Source of the DNA: Paenibacillus sp. FSL H7-0737
GTDB taxonomy: Bacteria; Bacillota; Bacilli; Paenibacillales; Paenibacillaceae
Assembly (NCBI RefSeq): GCF_000758545.1
Contig: NZ_CP009279.1
Span: 6,448,001 to 6,512,000, forward strand
DNA length: 64,000 nt
Direction of reading: 5' to 3'
In this document: piece after piece, positions 42,101 to 49,018 of the stretch
Position numbering within the stretch: the first letter of the stretch is position 1
Layout: every line of letters starts with the position of its first letter
Position numbers and translations under genes: made by a program
The notes under the pieces: generated by a model
The model's input: only the letters and a program-made list of their open reading frames with translations
What the model was told of the DNA's origin: nothing
Database searches by the model: none

Positions 42101-42121
42101 TACGTATGGTTTCATCTTCAT
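39116..42121 (-). CDS. GH65 disaccharide phosphorylase fused to beta-phosphoglucomutase-like HAD domain
   Basis: The 1001-residue protein is a fusion. Residues 1 to about 770 are a GH65 maltose/kojibiose/trehalose phosphorylase-type enzyme (EESVFALGNGYIG-like start, GYEGHYFWDTEMYM, general acid Glu503 in VTGPDEYTAIVNNNAYTN). Residues about 787-1001 match beta-phosphoglucomutase (LKGHSRMECLEIL, GKPDPEIY, IEDTAEGI). The expected FDLDG motif reads FELDG: Glu793 replaces the phosphorylated Asp, while the second Asp795, Lys and Glu-Asp pair remain. So phosphorolysis to beta-glucose 1-phosphate is likely, but the mutase step is doubtful. Last gene of the CUT1 operon. GGAGGAG precedes the ATG. Confidence 0.9.
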   Translation of the reverse strand: MKMKPYVHPAAVYPYREWSLDEETYDEENNQRSESVFALGNGYIGMRGNFEEGYHGHSGSSVIGNYLNGFFDSEPIVYPEGAYGYPSRNQAMLNVTDAKIIELSIEGHTFQLNSGQVHRYERKLDMRNGILHRQVEWESPAGHRVQLNIRRMVAMQHKHLAAIDYEVKALNFEGTLTITSSIDGEIQRPEVTDDPRLGSGSKEPNLLLVETGHELEQSFLWMKQRTRHTGFALLTGISHSLNCSSGYEKLLRLENQRLSMQWVVPVVMGERISLTKYISYHTSKDYIEDELLSRCLEVQRLAENCGFEALVHEQRAFLDHFWAHTDVEIQGDLALQQGIRFNAFQLLQSVGRDGVTNIGAKGLTGEGYEGHYFWDTEMYMIPFFTFTQPEISRKLLEFRYATLDKARERAAVMSQKGALYPWRTIDGAENSSYFPAGTAQMHINADIAYAIKQYVRATGDYEFLVLEGAEMIFETSRFWVDLGHFNPAREGAFCIDAVTGPDEYTAIVNNNAYTNLMVRDQLYYAYEIARLLGKQYPEHFERLKGKIGLTEEEPGDWLVAAEKMYVPFDDELGIYAQDDTFLTKKKWDFEHTPADKYPLLLHYHPLVIYRHQVLKQADLVMAMFLLGDQFSLADKIRNYNYYEPLTTHDSSLSPCIHSIISAEIGDLAGAYAYFDRTVRMDLDDINRNVKDGLHTAAMAGSWLSIVNGFGGMRLCGGMLSFNPALPAQWDSYRFKITSGGHLLDIYVDSKVVIYTLLTGEVVEILHKGSLVQLTVKKPVSLSNVKQLEAVIFELDGIITDSSEYHYLAWKALADELAISFDREKHVRLKGHSRMECLEILLEGSGLNLPQPVKGMLCNKKNEKYKQLIQQMTPDDLHPGIHSLLTDLKKKRIPVGLASVNENAMLILERLKIGRLFQAIADPKNIRMGKPDPEIYLQVTEMLGISPDCCVAIEDTAEGIAAIKAAGMRSVGAGSPSLKESAELWFPSTAELHVEELVQLFK

Positions 42122-42195
42122 CTCTCTATGCTCCTCCTGACACAGTTTTGTTCAATTAGCTATACTTTATCCTTATAATTCCTGCAATGTTCAAA

Positions 42196-43287
42196 TCAAC
42201 CTTTTAATGATCCACCCATAAGCCCTCTGACGAAATACTTTTGCAGCAGGAAAAAAATCGCGAGCGGCATCAGCATGGAGATAAATGCAGCCGAGGTGAG
42301 TAAATGCCAGTCGTTGCCTCGTGAGCCTACTAAGTCGGCGATCTTCATCGACATGACCTGCACTGACGGTTGATTGCCGATAAAAATCAGCGAGACTAAA
42401 TAGTCATTCCACACCCATAGGAATTGAAAGATTCCGATAGAAGCCAGTGCGGGCACAGATAACGGTAGAATCAGCCTACTGAAAATAGTAAAATGGCTCG
42501 CCCCATCCATAAAAGCTGACTCAAACAAATCCTTAGGAAGCTGACTGATAAAGTTATACATAAAGTAGGTAACCAGCGGTAATCCAAAGGCCGTATGCGC
42601 CAGCCAAATGCCCAAGTAACTTCCGTTCAGTCCAAGAGCCGTATAATCTTTAAGCACTGGAATAAGTGCCACTTGTATTGGAATAACGAGCATTGCGATA
42701 ATGATGACAAAAAGCGTGCGGCGTCCAGGAAAACGTAGCCAAGCAAAAGCATAGGCGGCAAAAGAAGCGATCAACACCGGAATGACCGTCGCCGGAACAG
42801 CAATCGTCAGTGTATTCCAGAAGGCCTGCGACAATCCGGTACCCTTTTGCACCGTTTCACTGCCATCAGCTTGCTTGAGCTTGTATTCCTTGCCCGAGAG
42901 CACATTATTGTAGTTATCCAATGTGAGATCCGGTGTCATTTTCCAGCCTTGTTCCTGTTGATTTATGGTACGCGCTCTGCGGTTCTCCCACATCAAACGA
43001 CTGCCATCGGCCTTCACGCCTGCCTTCAGCTGCTCATCGGTATAGGTTTTACCGTTTACCTCGATCGGCTCCCGCAGATCCACATCCTTCGATAGCTGAA
43101 GGGTCTCTCCAGCCTTCCACTCCTGATGGGGGAAAGCTTTCCACCATCCAGTCTGCAGAATATCGGCAGCCGGACGGAAGGAGGAAATGAACAGCCCAAG
43201 GGTCGGAAGCAACCAAATGAAACAAATCACACCCAGCACGATATTAACAATCGTCTTGCTGCCTTTTCTCTTCTTTTTCCCGGCCAT
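42196..43287 (-). CDS. Carbohydrate ABC transporter permease, AglG/MalG-like
   Basis: The 363-residue permease has a MalG-like core with EAA motif ESAFMDGASHFTIFSRLILP and a C-terminal transmembrane bundle. Unlike MalG (about 280-296 residues) it carries an extra hydrophilic block of about 80-100 residues after the first transmembrane helix (about residues 40-150, containing LREPIEVNGKTYTDEQLKAG), as in alpha-glucoside AglG proteins. The ATG overlaps the upstream permease stop in TAATG. The binding protein is the last of the upstream genes; no ATPase is encoded nearby, so a shared MsmX-type ATPase is inferred. Confidence 0.87.
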   Translation of the reverse strand: MAGKKKRKGSKTIVNIVLGVICFIWLLPTLGLFISSFRPAADILQTGWWKAFPHQEWKAGETLQLSKDVDLREPIEVNGKTYTDEQLKAGVKADGSRLMWENRRARTINQQEQGWKMTPDLTLDNYNNVLSGKEYKLKQADGSETVQKGTGLSQAFWNTLTIAVPATVIPVLIASFAAYAFAWLRFPGRRTLFVIIIAMLVIPIQVALIPVLKDYTALGLNGSYLGIWLAHTAFGLPLVTYFMYNFISQLPKDLFESAFMDGASHFTIFSRLILPLSVPALASIGIFQFLWVWNDYLVSLIFIGNQPSVQVMSMKIADLVGSRGNDWHLLTSAAFISMLMPLAIFFLLQKYFVRGLMGGSLKG

Positions 43288-44405
43288 TAGAATCCCCCTT
43301 GCTTACGGAACTGACGTAGATTGATTATGATCACAGGCAACACCGCGATCAGCAGAACAATAGCCAGCGTGGAGCCGTAACCGAAATTCCGGTACATAAA
43401 GAATTGGCGGTAAAACTGTGTAGCCACTACCTCTGTATCGTATTGACCTCCTGTCATCACCATGACGACGTCAAATATTTTCAATGTAAAGACGATAATG
43501 GTCGTTGTCACAGTCAGAATGGTTGCTGAAATGTAGGGGATCATGATTCCAAAGAAGATCTTCACCTCATTAGCACCATCCACTCGTGCAGCTTCCAATA
43601 TGTCGTCAGGAACTCCCTTAATAGCTGCCGAGAATATCACCATCGCAAATCCGGTCTGCATCCAGATCAGAATGATGATGAGGAAAAAGTTATTCCACGG
43701 CTGAAGCATACTCGTCCATGCCTGTGGTTCTCCCCCAAAATAAGTAACGATGGCGTTCAAAAGTCCAATTTGTTCATCGCCGGGTTGATAGTAATATACA
43801 AACTTCCAAATAACGCCTGCGGCTACAAAAGAAATAGCCATCGGCATAAAAATGATCGATTTAGCTAGCTTCTCATAGCTGCTTCTGTCGGCAAGAATTG
43901 CAATCAAGAGCCCAAAAGCTACACATGCCAGTGTACCAACGAATACCCAAAGTAAGTTGTTACGCAGTGCCGTCGCCATTAGATGGTCGCTAAAGATCGC
44001 TGCATAGTTGCTGAGACCTACAAATTTCTCTGAAGAAGCATTGAAAAAGCTTAAATACAGCGTCCGCAGCGCAGGCAGCACCAATAGCCACCCCAATATA
44101 ATCACTGCCGGACCAATAAAAATATAAGGCAATACCTTTCGGCGTACGTAATCAGGATATTGCTCGACTGCCCAGGTAAGTGTGTAATAGATCAGATAAA
44201 CACCCAGAACCCCCCATAGAACAGCCAGAACCGCCGTTAGTAGCGGGTTTAGCGTTGAATCCCGAAAGAATAAAAAGATCGAGCCATTAACAACAACATT
44301 GGCTATTAATACTAAAAGAGACAGCAATACCGCCCTAAGGCTTACCGTCTGCTTGGCTTTTAATTGTGGCTTCATTTGTGGTTGTAGTTGTGATTGTCCA
44401 CCCAT
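43287..44405 (-). CDS. Carbohydrate ABC transporter permease, AglF/MalF-like
   Basis: The 372-residue permease has about eight transmembrane segments and the EAA loop DILEAARVDGANEVKIFFGI. It pairs with the AglG-like permease. I start at the ATG at 44405, with GGAG 5 nt upstream; a GTG at 44432 is in frame but the GGAGGAG site lies after it. An intra-operon terminator precedes it. Confidence 0.88.
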   Translation of the reverse strand: MGGQSQLQPQMKPQLKAKQTVSLRAVLLSLLVLIANVVVNGSIFLFFRDSTLNPLLTAVLAVLWGVLGVYLIYYTLTWAVEQYPDYVRRKVLPYIFIGPAVIILGWLLVLPALRTLYLSFFNASSEKFVGLSNYAAIFSDHLMATALRNNLLWVFVGTLACVAFGLLIAILADRSSYEKLAKSIIFMPMAISFVAAGVIWKFVYYYQPGDEQIGLLNAIVTYFGGEPQAWTSMLQPWNNFFLIIILIWMQTGFAMVIFSAAIKGVPDDILEAARVDGANEVKIFFGIMIPYISATILTVTTTIIVFTLKIFDVVMVMTGGQYDTEVVATQFYRQFFMYRNFGYGSTLAIVLLIAVLPVIIINLRQFRKQGGF

Positions 44406-44440
44406 ATTAGCTCCAGCTCCTCCTATACTCACGCTTTGGA

Positions 44441-44485
44441 AAACAAAAAGAGGGGCAGAGAACCTTCAAATCTCACTGCCCCTCT
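44441..44485 (-). terminator. Intra-operon terminator after the binding-protein gene
   Basis: AGAGGGGCAG and CTGCCCCTCT form a 10-bp stem. On the minus strand it is followed by TTTTTGTTTTCC. It sits between the binding-protein gene and the permease genes, so it probably allows only part of transcription through and keeps the binding protein in excess. Confidence 0.85.
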
Positions 44486-44511
44486 TTTAACTGTGTGCTT
44501 TCAATATTAGG

Positions 44512-45936
44512 TTAGTTGTTCCAGCCAGACTGGATTTGTTCCAACGCCTGATCCAGCGTCGCAGTACCACTTACGTAGTCGGTCATCCCCTTCCAGAAGG
44601 TACCTGCGCCCACTTTGCCCGGCATCAGGTCAGAGCCATCAAAGCGCAGCGTGGAAGCATCCTGAACCAGCTTCGCCATCCGGCGATCGGATTCTGAGGT
44701 ATACCAATCCAGGGAAGCATCATTCATTGGAGCAATTACGCCGCCCGATTGCACCCAGGTCTTAATGGATTCTCCTGTAGTAAAGAATTCCATAACTGCA
44801 CGAACTTCAGGACGATCGTTGAACATCGCGTAAATATCGCCAGCAACTAGCACTGGTTTACCATATTGAGGATCAATAGGCGGCAGGTAGAACCAATCAT
44901 AATCTACATCAACCTTTGCGGTTTCAGGGAAGAAGCTTGTAATAAAGTTGCCGAGCATATTAAACCATGCTTTAGGAGGATTATTGAACATTGGTGCTGG
45001 GGCATCCCCGAACGATGTCGTCACGATGGATTTTGCACCACCATAGACATAATCCTTGTTGAGCCAAATTTTCGACATGGTTTCAACTGCATTCTTCACT
45101 TCTGGAGAGGTAAATGGCAGCTCACCTTTTACCCATTTATCGTAGTTCTCAGGTGTAGTTGTGCGCAGCATTATGTTTTCTACCCAGTCTGTTGCCGGCC
45201 AGCCTGTTGCAGCACCACTCTCGATTCCAATAGCCCAAGCAGGATCACCATCTTTCGCAATTTGTTCCGTCAGAGCCATCATCTCATCCCATGTCTCAGG
45301 AACCTTGTAGCCCGCTTCATCAAATTGCTTTTTTGGATACCAGACCAAGCTCTTTACGTTACTGCGGTTCCAGATCCCCGCCATGATTTTGCCGTCTTTC
45401 CCGTCCATATTAGACATATCAAGCCAGCTCTTGTTGTAATTAGCCGTCAATTTGGCTTGATCCAGCACGTTAGTTAAATCGATAACCTTGCCAGTCTTAG
45501 CAATCGAGGCTAGCAGTCCCGGCTGCGGGAAATCAGCGATATCCGGAGCATTTCCACCGTCTACTCGAATGTTTATCGTAGCTTCGAACTCTTTTGAGCC
45601 CTCGTATTGAATATCAATCCCTGTCTTCTCTTCAAACTCTTTAATACTATTCTCAAATTTCACTTGGTCAGCATCTACGAAGGGGCCGAACATCGTTACT
45701 TTAGTTCCTTTATAGTCGCCCTTCATGGCTAGCTCTAGCGGAGATCCCGATGGCTCGGTGCTAGGAGCAGTTGTAGCTTTCTCAGTGTTATCTGCTGTTG
45801 GGCTGGTAGTCGCTGCAGGTGGATCTGTAGGCGCTGCATTGTTGTTATTGCCTCCGCCGCATGCGCTCAGCATCATAGTGAAGGATAAACACAGTACTAA
45901 AGCCAATGACTTTTTACGTCCTGAGGTTTTCTTCAT
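44512..45936 (-). CDS. Alpha-glucoside-type ABC transporter substrate-binding lipoprotein
   Basis: The 474-residue protein has a lipoprotein signal with lipobox LSAC (Cys26), a Pro/Thr/Ala-rich linker of about 45 residues, then a CUT1 solute-binding domain (EFEEKTGIDIQYEGSKEFEA, GNAPDIADFPQPG) similar to AglE. It should bind an alpha-glucoside for the GH65 phosphorylase. The ATG at 45936 follows AAGGGG by about 11 nt. An in-frame ATG at 46002 would add 22 residues before the signal peptide and is less likely. Confidence 0.88.
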   Translation of the reverse strand: MKKTSGRKKSLALVLCLSFTMMLSACGGGNNNNAAPTDPPAATTSPTADNTEKATTAPSTEPSGSPLELAMKGDYKGTKVTMFGPFVDADQVKFENSIKEFEEKTGIDIQYEGSKEFEATINIRVDGGNAPDIADFPQPGLLASIAKTGKVIDLTNVLDQAKLTANYNKSWLDMSNMDGKDGKIMAGIWNRSNVKSLVWYPKKQFDEAGYKVPETWDEMMALTEQIAKDGDPAWAIGIESGAATGWPATDWVENIMLRTTTPENYDKWVKGELPFTSPEVKNAVETMSKIWLNKDYVYGGAKSIVTTSFGDAPAPMFNNPPKAWFNMLGNFITSFFPETAKVDVDYDWFYLPPIDPQYGKPVLVAGDIYAMFNDRPEVRAVMEFFTTGESIKTWVQSGGVIAPMNDASLDWYTSESDRRMAKLVQDASTLRFDGSDLMPGKVGAGTFWKGMTDYVSGTATLDQALEQIQSGWNN

Positions 45937-46268
45937 CTTTTGTACATCCCCTTTAATGGTTTTAGAGATTGCTTCTGACTCAATCATCCGGTACCCTGGC
46001 ATGTATAAGCAGCTTGTAGCAGATCACCTCCTTGGAAAGCTTTTCAGAATCTAAGGATCTATACTAAAAAAGAATCCAATCACAAATTCCAATTAATTGT
46101 AGCGCTTACATTTGTTATAGTATCACATAAAGTAAGCGTTTCCAATCTGTATTTGAAATGTTTTGGTAAAAATTATTTTTATTGTCTAAGCAAATATTCA
46201 AATGTTGCTTAAGACAAGCGCTGAATTCTGAAAAGCTTTTCAGAGGGTGGTACAGAAGTGAACTACCC
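45937..46268. promoter_or_regulatory. Control region between LacI and binding-protein genes
   Basis: This 332-nt stretch has no gene. It contains the LacI-type site TGTAGCGCTTACA (46098-46110), a CRE-like AGTAAGCGTTTCCA (46131-46144), the perfect palindrome CTGAAAAGCTTTTCAG (46228-46243), a related GGAAAGCTTTTCAG (46034-46046), and, on the minus strand, a 12-nt perfect ribosome-binding sequence AAGGAGGTGATC (46022-46033) far from any likely start codon. Confidence 0.65.
46098..46110. promoter_or_regulatory. LacI-family operator, site 1
   Basis: TGTAGCGCTTACA matches TGAAGCGCTTACA at 47349-47361 in 12 of 13 positions. One copy precedes the transport operon and the other the regulator gene. 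The AGCGCT core is typical of LacI/CcpA-type operators. Confidence 0.65.
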
Positions 46269-47273
46269 CTATTTTTCTCGTGTAGATTCCCGCACAATCA
46301 GCTTATGCTCCATCTTCTCATTCAATACCTGCACTTCACCAGTTGTAAGCAATTCATGCAGCTTCTCGGCCGCACGATACCCTAACTCGTAAATTGGCTG
46401 TGCAATCGTAGTTAGCTTCGGGATGAACATACCCGACATCCTTAGATTATCAAACCCAATCACGGATACCTGACCCGGAACAAGAATATTACGATCCTTC
46501 AGATAAGAAATCGTCCCCATCGCGAATTCATCAGCCACACAGAAAACAGCAGTTAGTTCAGGGTAATCTGTAAATAGTTCATGCGCAGCTTGATAAGCAT
46601 GTTCAAACCGGTGACTGGCATATTTACTCTTCACAATATTCTGCTGTAACCCTGACTCTGTTAGTGCTCTTACAAACCCTTCATAGCGTGGTGGTCCTGA
46701 TACCGAATTATCATGGTAAAAACCAATCATACCAATATCTTTATGACCTAAATCAATCAGGAACTTTACCGCATCATAGGCAGCCGCTTCATCATCCACC
46801 TCCACACTTGGAATGTCGAACTCATCGGAATGTGACGACACTAGCACAAATGGAATTCTACAACCGACCAATTTGTCATGATACTCAGGGTAAAGAAAAT
46901 CACTGGCGAATACAATTCCATCCACCTGCTTCTCATGGAAGTTATCAATATAGGACAGTAGTCGTTCTTTGTCGCGGTCCGTATTGCAGATCATTAGACT
47001 ATACCCAAGCTTGATGCAAGCATCCTGCATCCCCCGAATCACCCCTGCGAAATACAGGTTCTCAATATCCGGAATAAGCAGGCCCAGTGTAAAGGACTTC
47101 TTGTAAATCAGACCACGTGCAAATGAATTAGGTTGATACCGCAATCGTTCTACAGCCTCCATCACTCGATTCCGTTTGCTCTCCACTACCGAATTCGGTG
47201 CATTCATAACACGTGACACTGTGCTAATCGACACCTCGGCCATTCTGGCAACATCTCTTATGGTTGGCTTCAT
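46269..47273 (-). CDS. LacI-family transcriptional repressor
   Basis: The 334-residue protein has the LacI headpiece (residues 1-60; MKPTIRDVARMAEVSISTVS, hinge YQPNSFARGLI) and a sugar-binding periplasmic-type core (GLLIPDIENLYFAGVIRG, ADEFAMGTISYLKD). The start at 47273 has GGAAG 8 nt upstream. It lies upstream of the CUT1 operon on the same strand, and matching operators before both units indicate local control and autoregulation, probably relieved by the transported alpha-glucoside. Confidence 0.9.
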   Translation of the reverse strand: MKPTIRDVARMAEVSISTVSRVMNAPNSVVESKRNRVMEAVERLRYQPNSFARGLIYKKSFTLGLLIPDIENLYFAGVIRGMQDACIKLGYSLMICNTDRDKERLLSYIDNFHEKQVDGIVFASDFLYPEYHDKLVGCRIPFVLVSSHSDEFDIPSVEVDDEAAAYDAVKFLIDLGHKDIGMIGFYHDNSVSGPPRYEGFVRALTESGLQQNIVKSKYASHRFEHAYQAAHELFTDYPELTAVFCVADEFAMGTISYLKDRNILVPGQVSVIGFDNLRMSGMFIPKLTTIAQPIYELGYRAAEKLHELLTTGEVQVLNEKMEHKLIVRESTREK

Positions 47274-47348
47274 AATGATAACTTCCTTTTTTAGGGAACT
47301 TTTCGATGTGATTATAGCAAGCCCGATTGGAAATAACAATATATTTTT

Positions 47349-47361
47349 TGAAGCGCTTACA
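47349..47361. promoter_or_regulatory. LacI-family operator, site 2
   Basis: TGAAGCGCTTACA lies 76 nt before the lacI start, in T-rich promoter-like sequence. It is the partner of the site at 46098. Confidence 0.6.
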
Positions 47362-47529
47362 TTATTTTAAAAAATTCATCTTCTCCTCCTCTTTCTTCAC
47401 TCGGAAGATAAACAACTTACTTAAAGTGTGTATATAGTTTTATTACATGGTATACTATCCGAGTAGCGATATTCGTAGCTACAAATACTGCTCTATGAGC
47501 ATAGAGCATTTATTATAGGAGGGATAACA

Positions 47530-48543
47530 TTGAAACAACCTCGTGACATTCGATTCTCCGTACTGGACCTGGCTTCTATTGTGGAAGGAGGGACCGCGGC
47601 AGACTCTTTTCATAACTCTCTAGATTTAGCTCGGAACGCTGAGAAGTGGGACTATCATCGGTATTGGTTCGCTGAACATCATAATATGATCGGAGTTGCC
47701 AGCTCTGCTACCTCACTCTTGATCGGACATATTGCTGGTGGCACCCAAAGTATACGTGTTGGCTCTGGTGGCATTATGCTATCCAACCACGCACCACTTG
47801 TTATTGCCGAACAGTTCGGGACTCTCGAATCTCTATATCCGGGACGGATCGATCTTGGACTGGGCAGAGCACCCGGATCTGATCAACCAGCTTCCCGTGC
47901 GCTGCGTCGCGGGCTCGGAAGCGATGGCAGTGAATTCCCTGAGCAGCTAAGTGAGCTAAGAGCTTACTTCGACCCTGCAGGAGCAGGATCGCGCCCAGCT
48001 GGAGTACGCGCGGTTCCTGGGGAAGGCTTAAATGTTCCCATCTGGCTCTTAGGCTCCAGCGGCTTTAGTGCTGAGCTAGCAGCCAAGCTAGGGTTACCTT
48101 TTGCCTTTGCCAGCCATTTTGCACCTGAGTATTTACTTCAGGCGCTGCACATATACCACAGTAATTTCCGTCCATCAGAAGTACTAGACAAACCTTATGT
48201 TATGGTCGGACTAGGGGTTACAGCAGCCGATACTGTAGATGAGGCAAGAAAGCTAGCTACCTCGCAGCAGCAGCAGTTCCTCAATATCATCCGCGGGCGT
48301 ACAGGCAAGTTACAACCACCCGTTGAGAGTATGGATGGGCTATGGACGGTACAAGAAAAAGCAATCATGCTCGATAAGCAGCGTTATTCTTTCTCTGGCG
48401 ATAAAGCAGCGATTAAAGAACGACTTCAAGACATTCTGAAAGAGACACAAGCAGATGAATTGATTATCTCCGCAGGGATTTATGATCATGAAGCTCGTCT
48501 TCGTTCCTATGAAATTGTAGCTGAGGCTATGAAAGAACTGTAA
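47530..48543 (+). CDS. LLM-class flavin-dependent oxidoreductase
   Basis: The 337-residue protein is a luciferase-like monooxygenase of the YhbW/MsnO8 group, with SVLDLASIVEGGTAADSFHN, YRYWFAEHHNMIGVASSAT-type sequence, SGGIMLSNHAPLVIAEQFG and GRIDLGLGRAPGSD. It uses reduced flavin and O2; the substrate is unknown. The start is TTG with a strong AGGAGGG site 7 nt upstream. It is a single-gene unit with a long terminator. Confidence 0.88.
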   Translation: MKQPRDIRFSVLDLASIVEGGTAADSFHNSLDLARNAEKWDYHRYWFAEHHNMIGVASSATSLLIGHIAGGTQSIRVGSGGIMLSNHAPLVIAEQFGTLESLYPGRIDLGLGRAPGSDQPASRALRRGLGSDGSEFPEQLSELRAYFDPAGAGSRPAGVRAVPGEGLNVPIWLLGSSGFSAELAAKLGLPFAFASHFAPEYLLQALHIYHSNFRPSEVLDKPYVMVGLGVTAADTVDEARKLATSQQQQFLNIIRGRTGKLQPPVESMDGLWTVQEKAIMLDKQRYSFSGDKAAIKERLQDILKETQADELIISAGIYDHEARLRSYEIVAEAMKEL

Positions 48544-49018
48544 GATTGCAGTCTTAACAAGGCAGGACGTTATCTGAGTATCGGGAATTCTCCCGTTTCA
48601 GATATGCGTCTTGCCTTTTTTGTTTTGTTTTCGAAACCGTTCTTAATAAAACACTACTAAGATAGTAAAAAACATAAAAATAAAGAGATATAGAGAGAAA
48701 TCAACAGATAAAGAGACCATATACTTACTATTTAAGCAAATATGATCTAATTAGTTGTAATACATCATTTTTCTTTGGATATCATTTTGATTATACTTTA
48801 TATATTCGCTATAACGAACGATTTGTATTTTGGCTATGCCCTCTTTCTCCGTTCATTCAGAGAGATTCCCCCCACAAATGAAAGAGTGGTACTTCACAAT
48901 ACCACTTATTTCGACAATGTAGAATGGAATAATCGTTTAAAACGGAGGATTTTGCCGGAAGCCCGCAGATTTTGTTTTTCAACAGCTACAATGGGCTCAG
49001 GAGAAAGGAGCAAAGAAA
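48544..49018. other. 475-nt AT-rich gap before the sortase substrate gene
   Basis: After the LLM terminator (to 48624), bases 48625-48800 are very AT-rich with no convincing gene. A small hairpin AGTGGTA/TACCACT lies at 48885-48906, about 110 nt before the surface protein start, possibly in its leader. A TTG-started frame from 48775 is open but runs into the next gene in another frame and has no family similarity; I do not call it. Confidence 0.6.
48559..48624 (+). terminator. Terminator after LLM gene
   Basis: AAGGCAgGACG and CGTCTTGCCTT enclose further stems TATCTGA/TCAGATA and CGGGA/TCCCG, giving a long interrupted hairpin ending in TTTTTT. It starts 16 nt after the stop codon. Confidence 0.88.
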
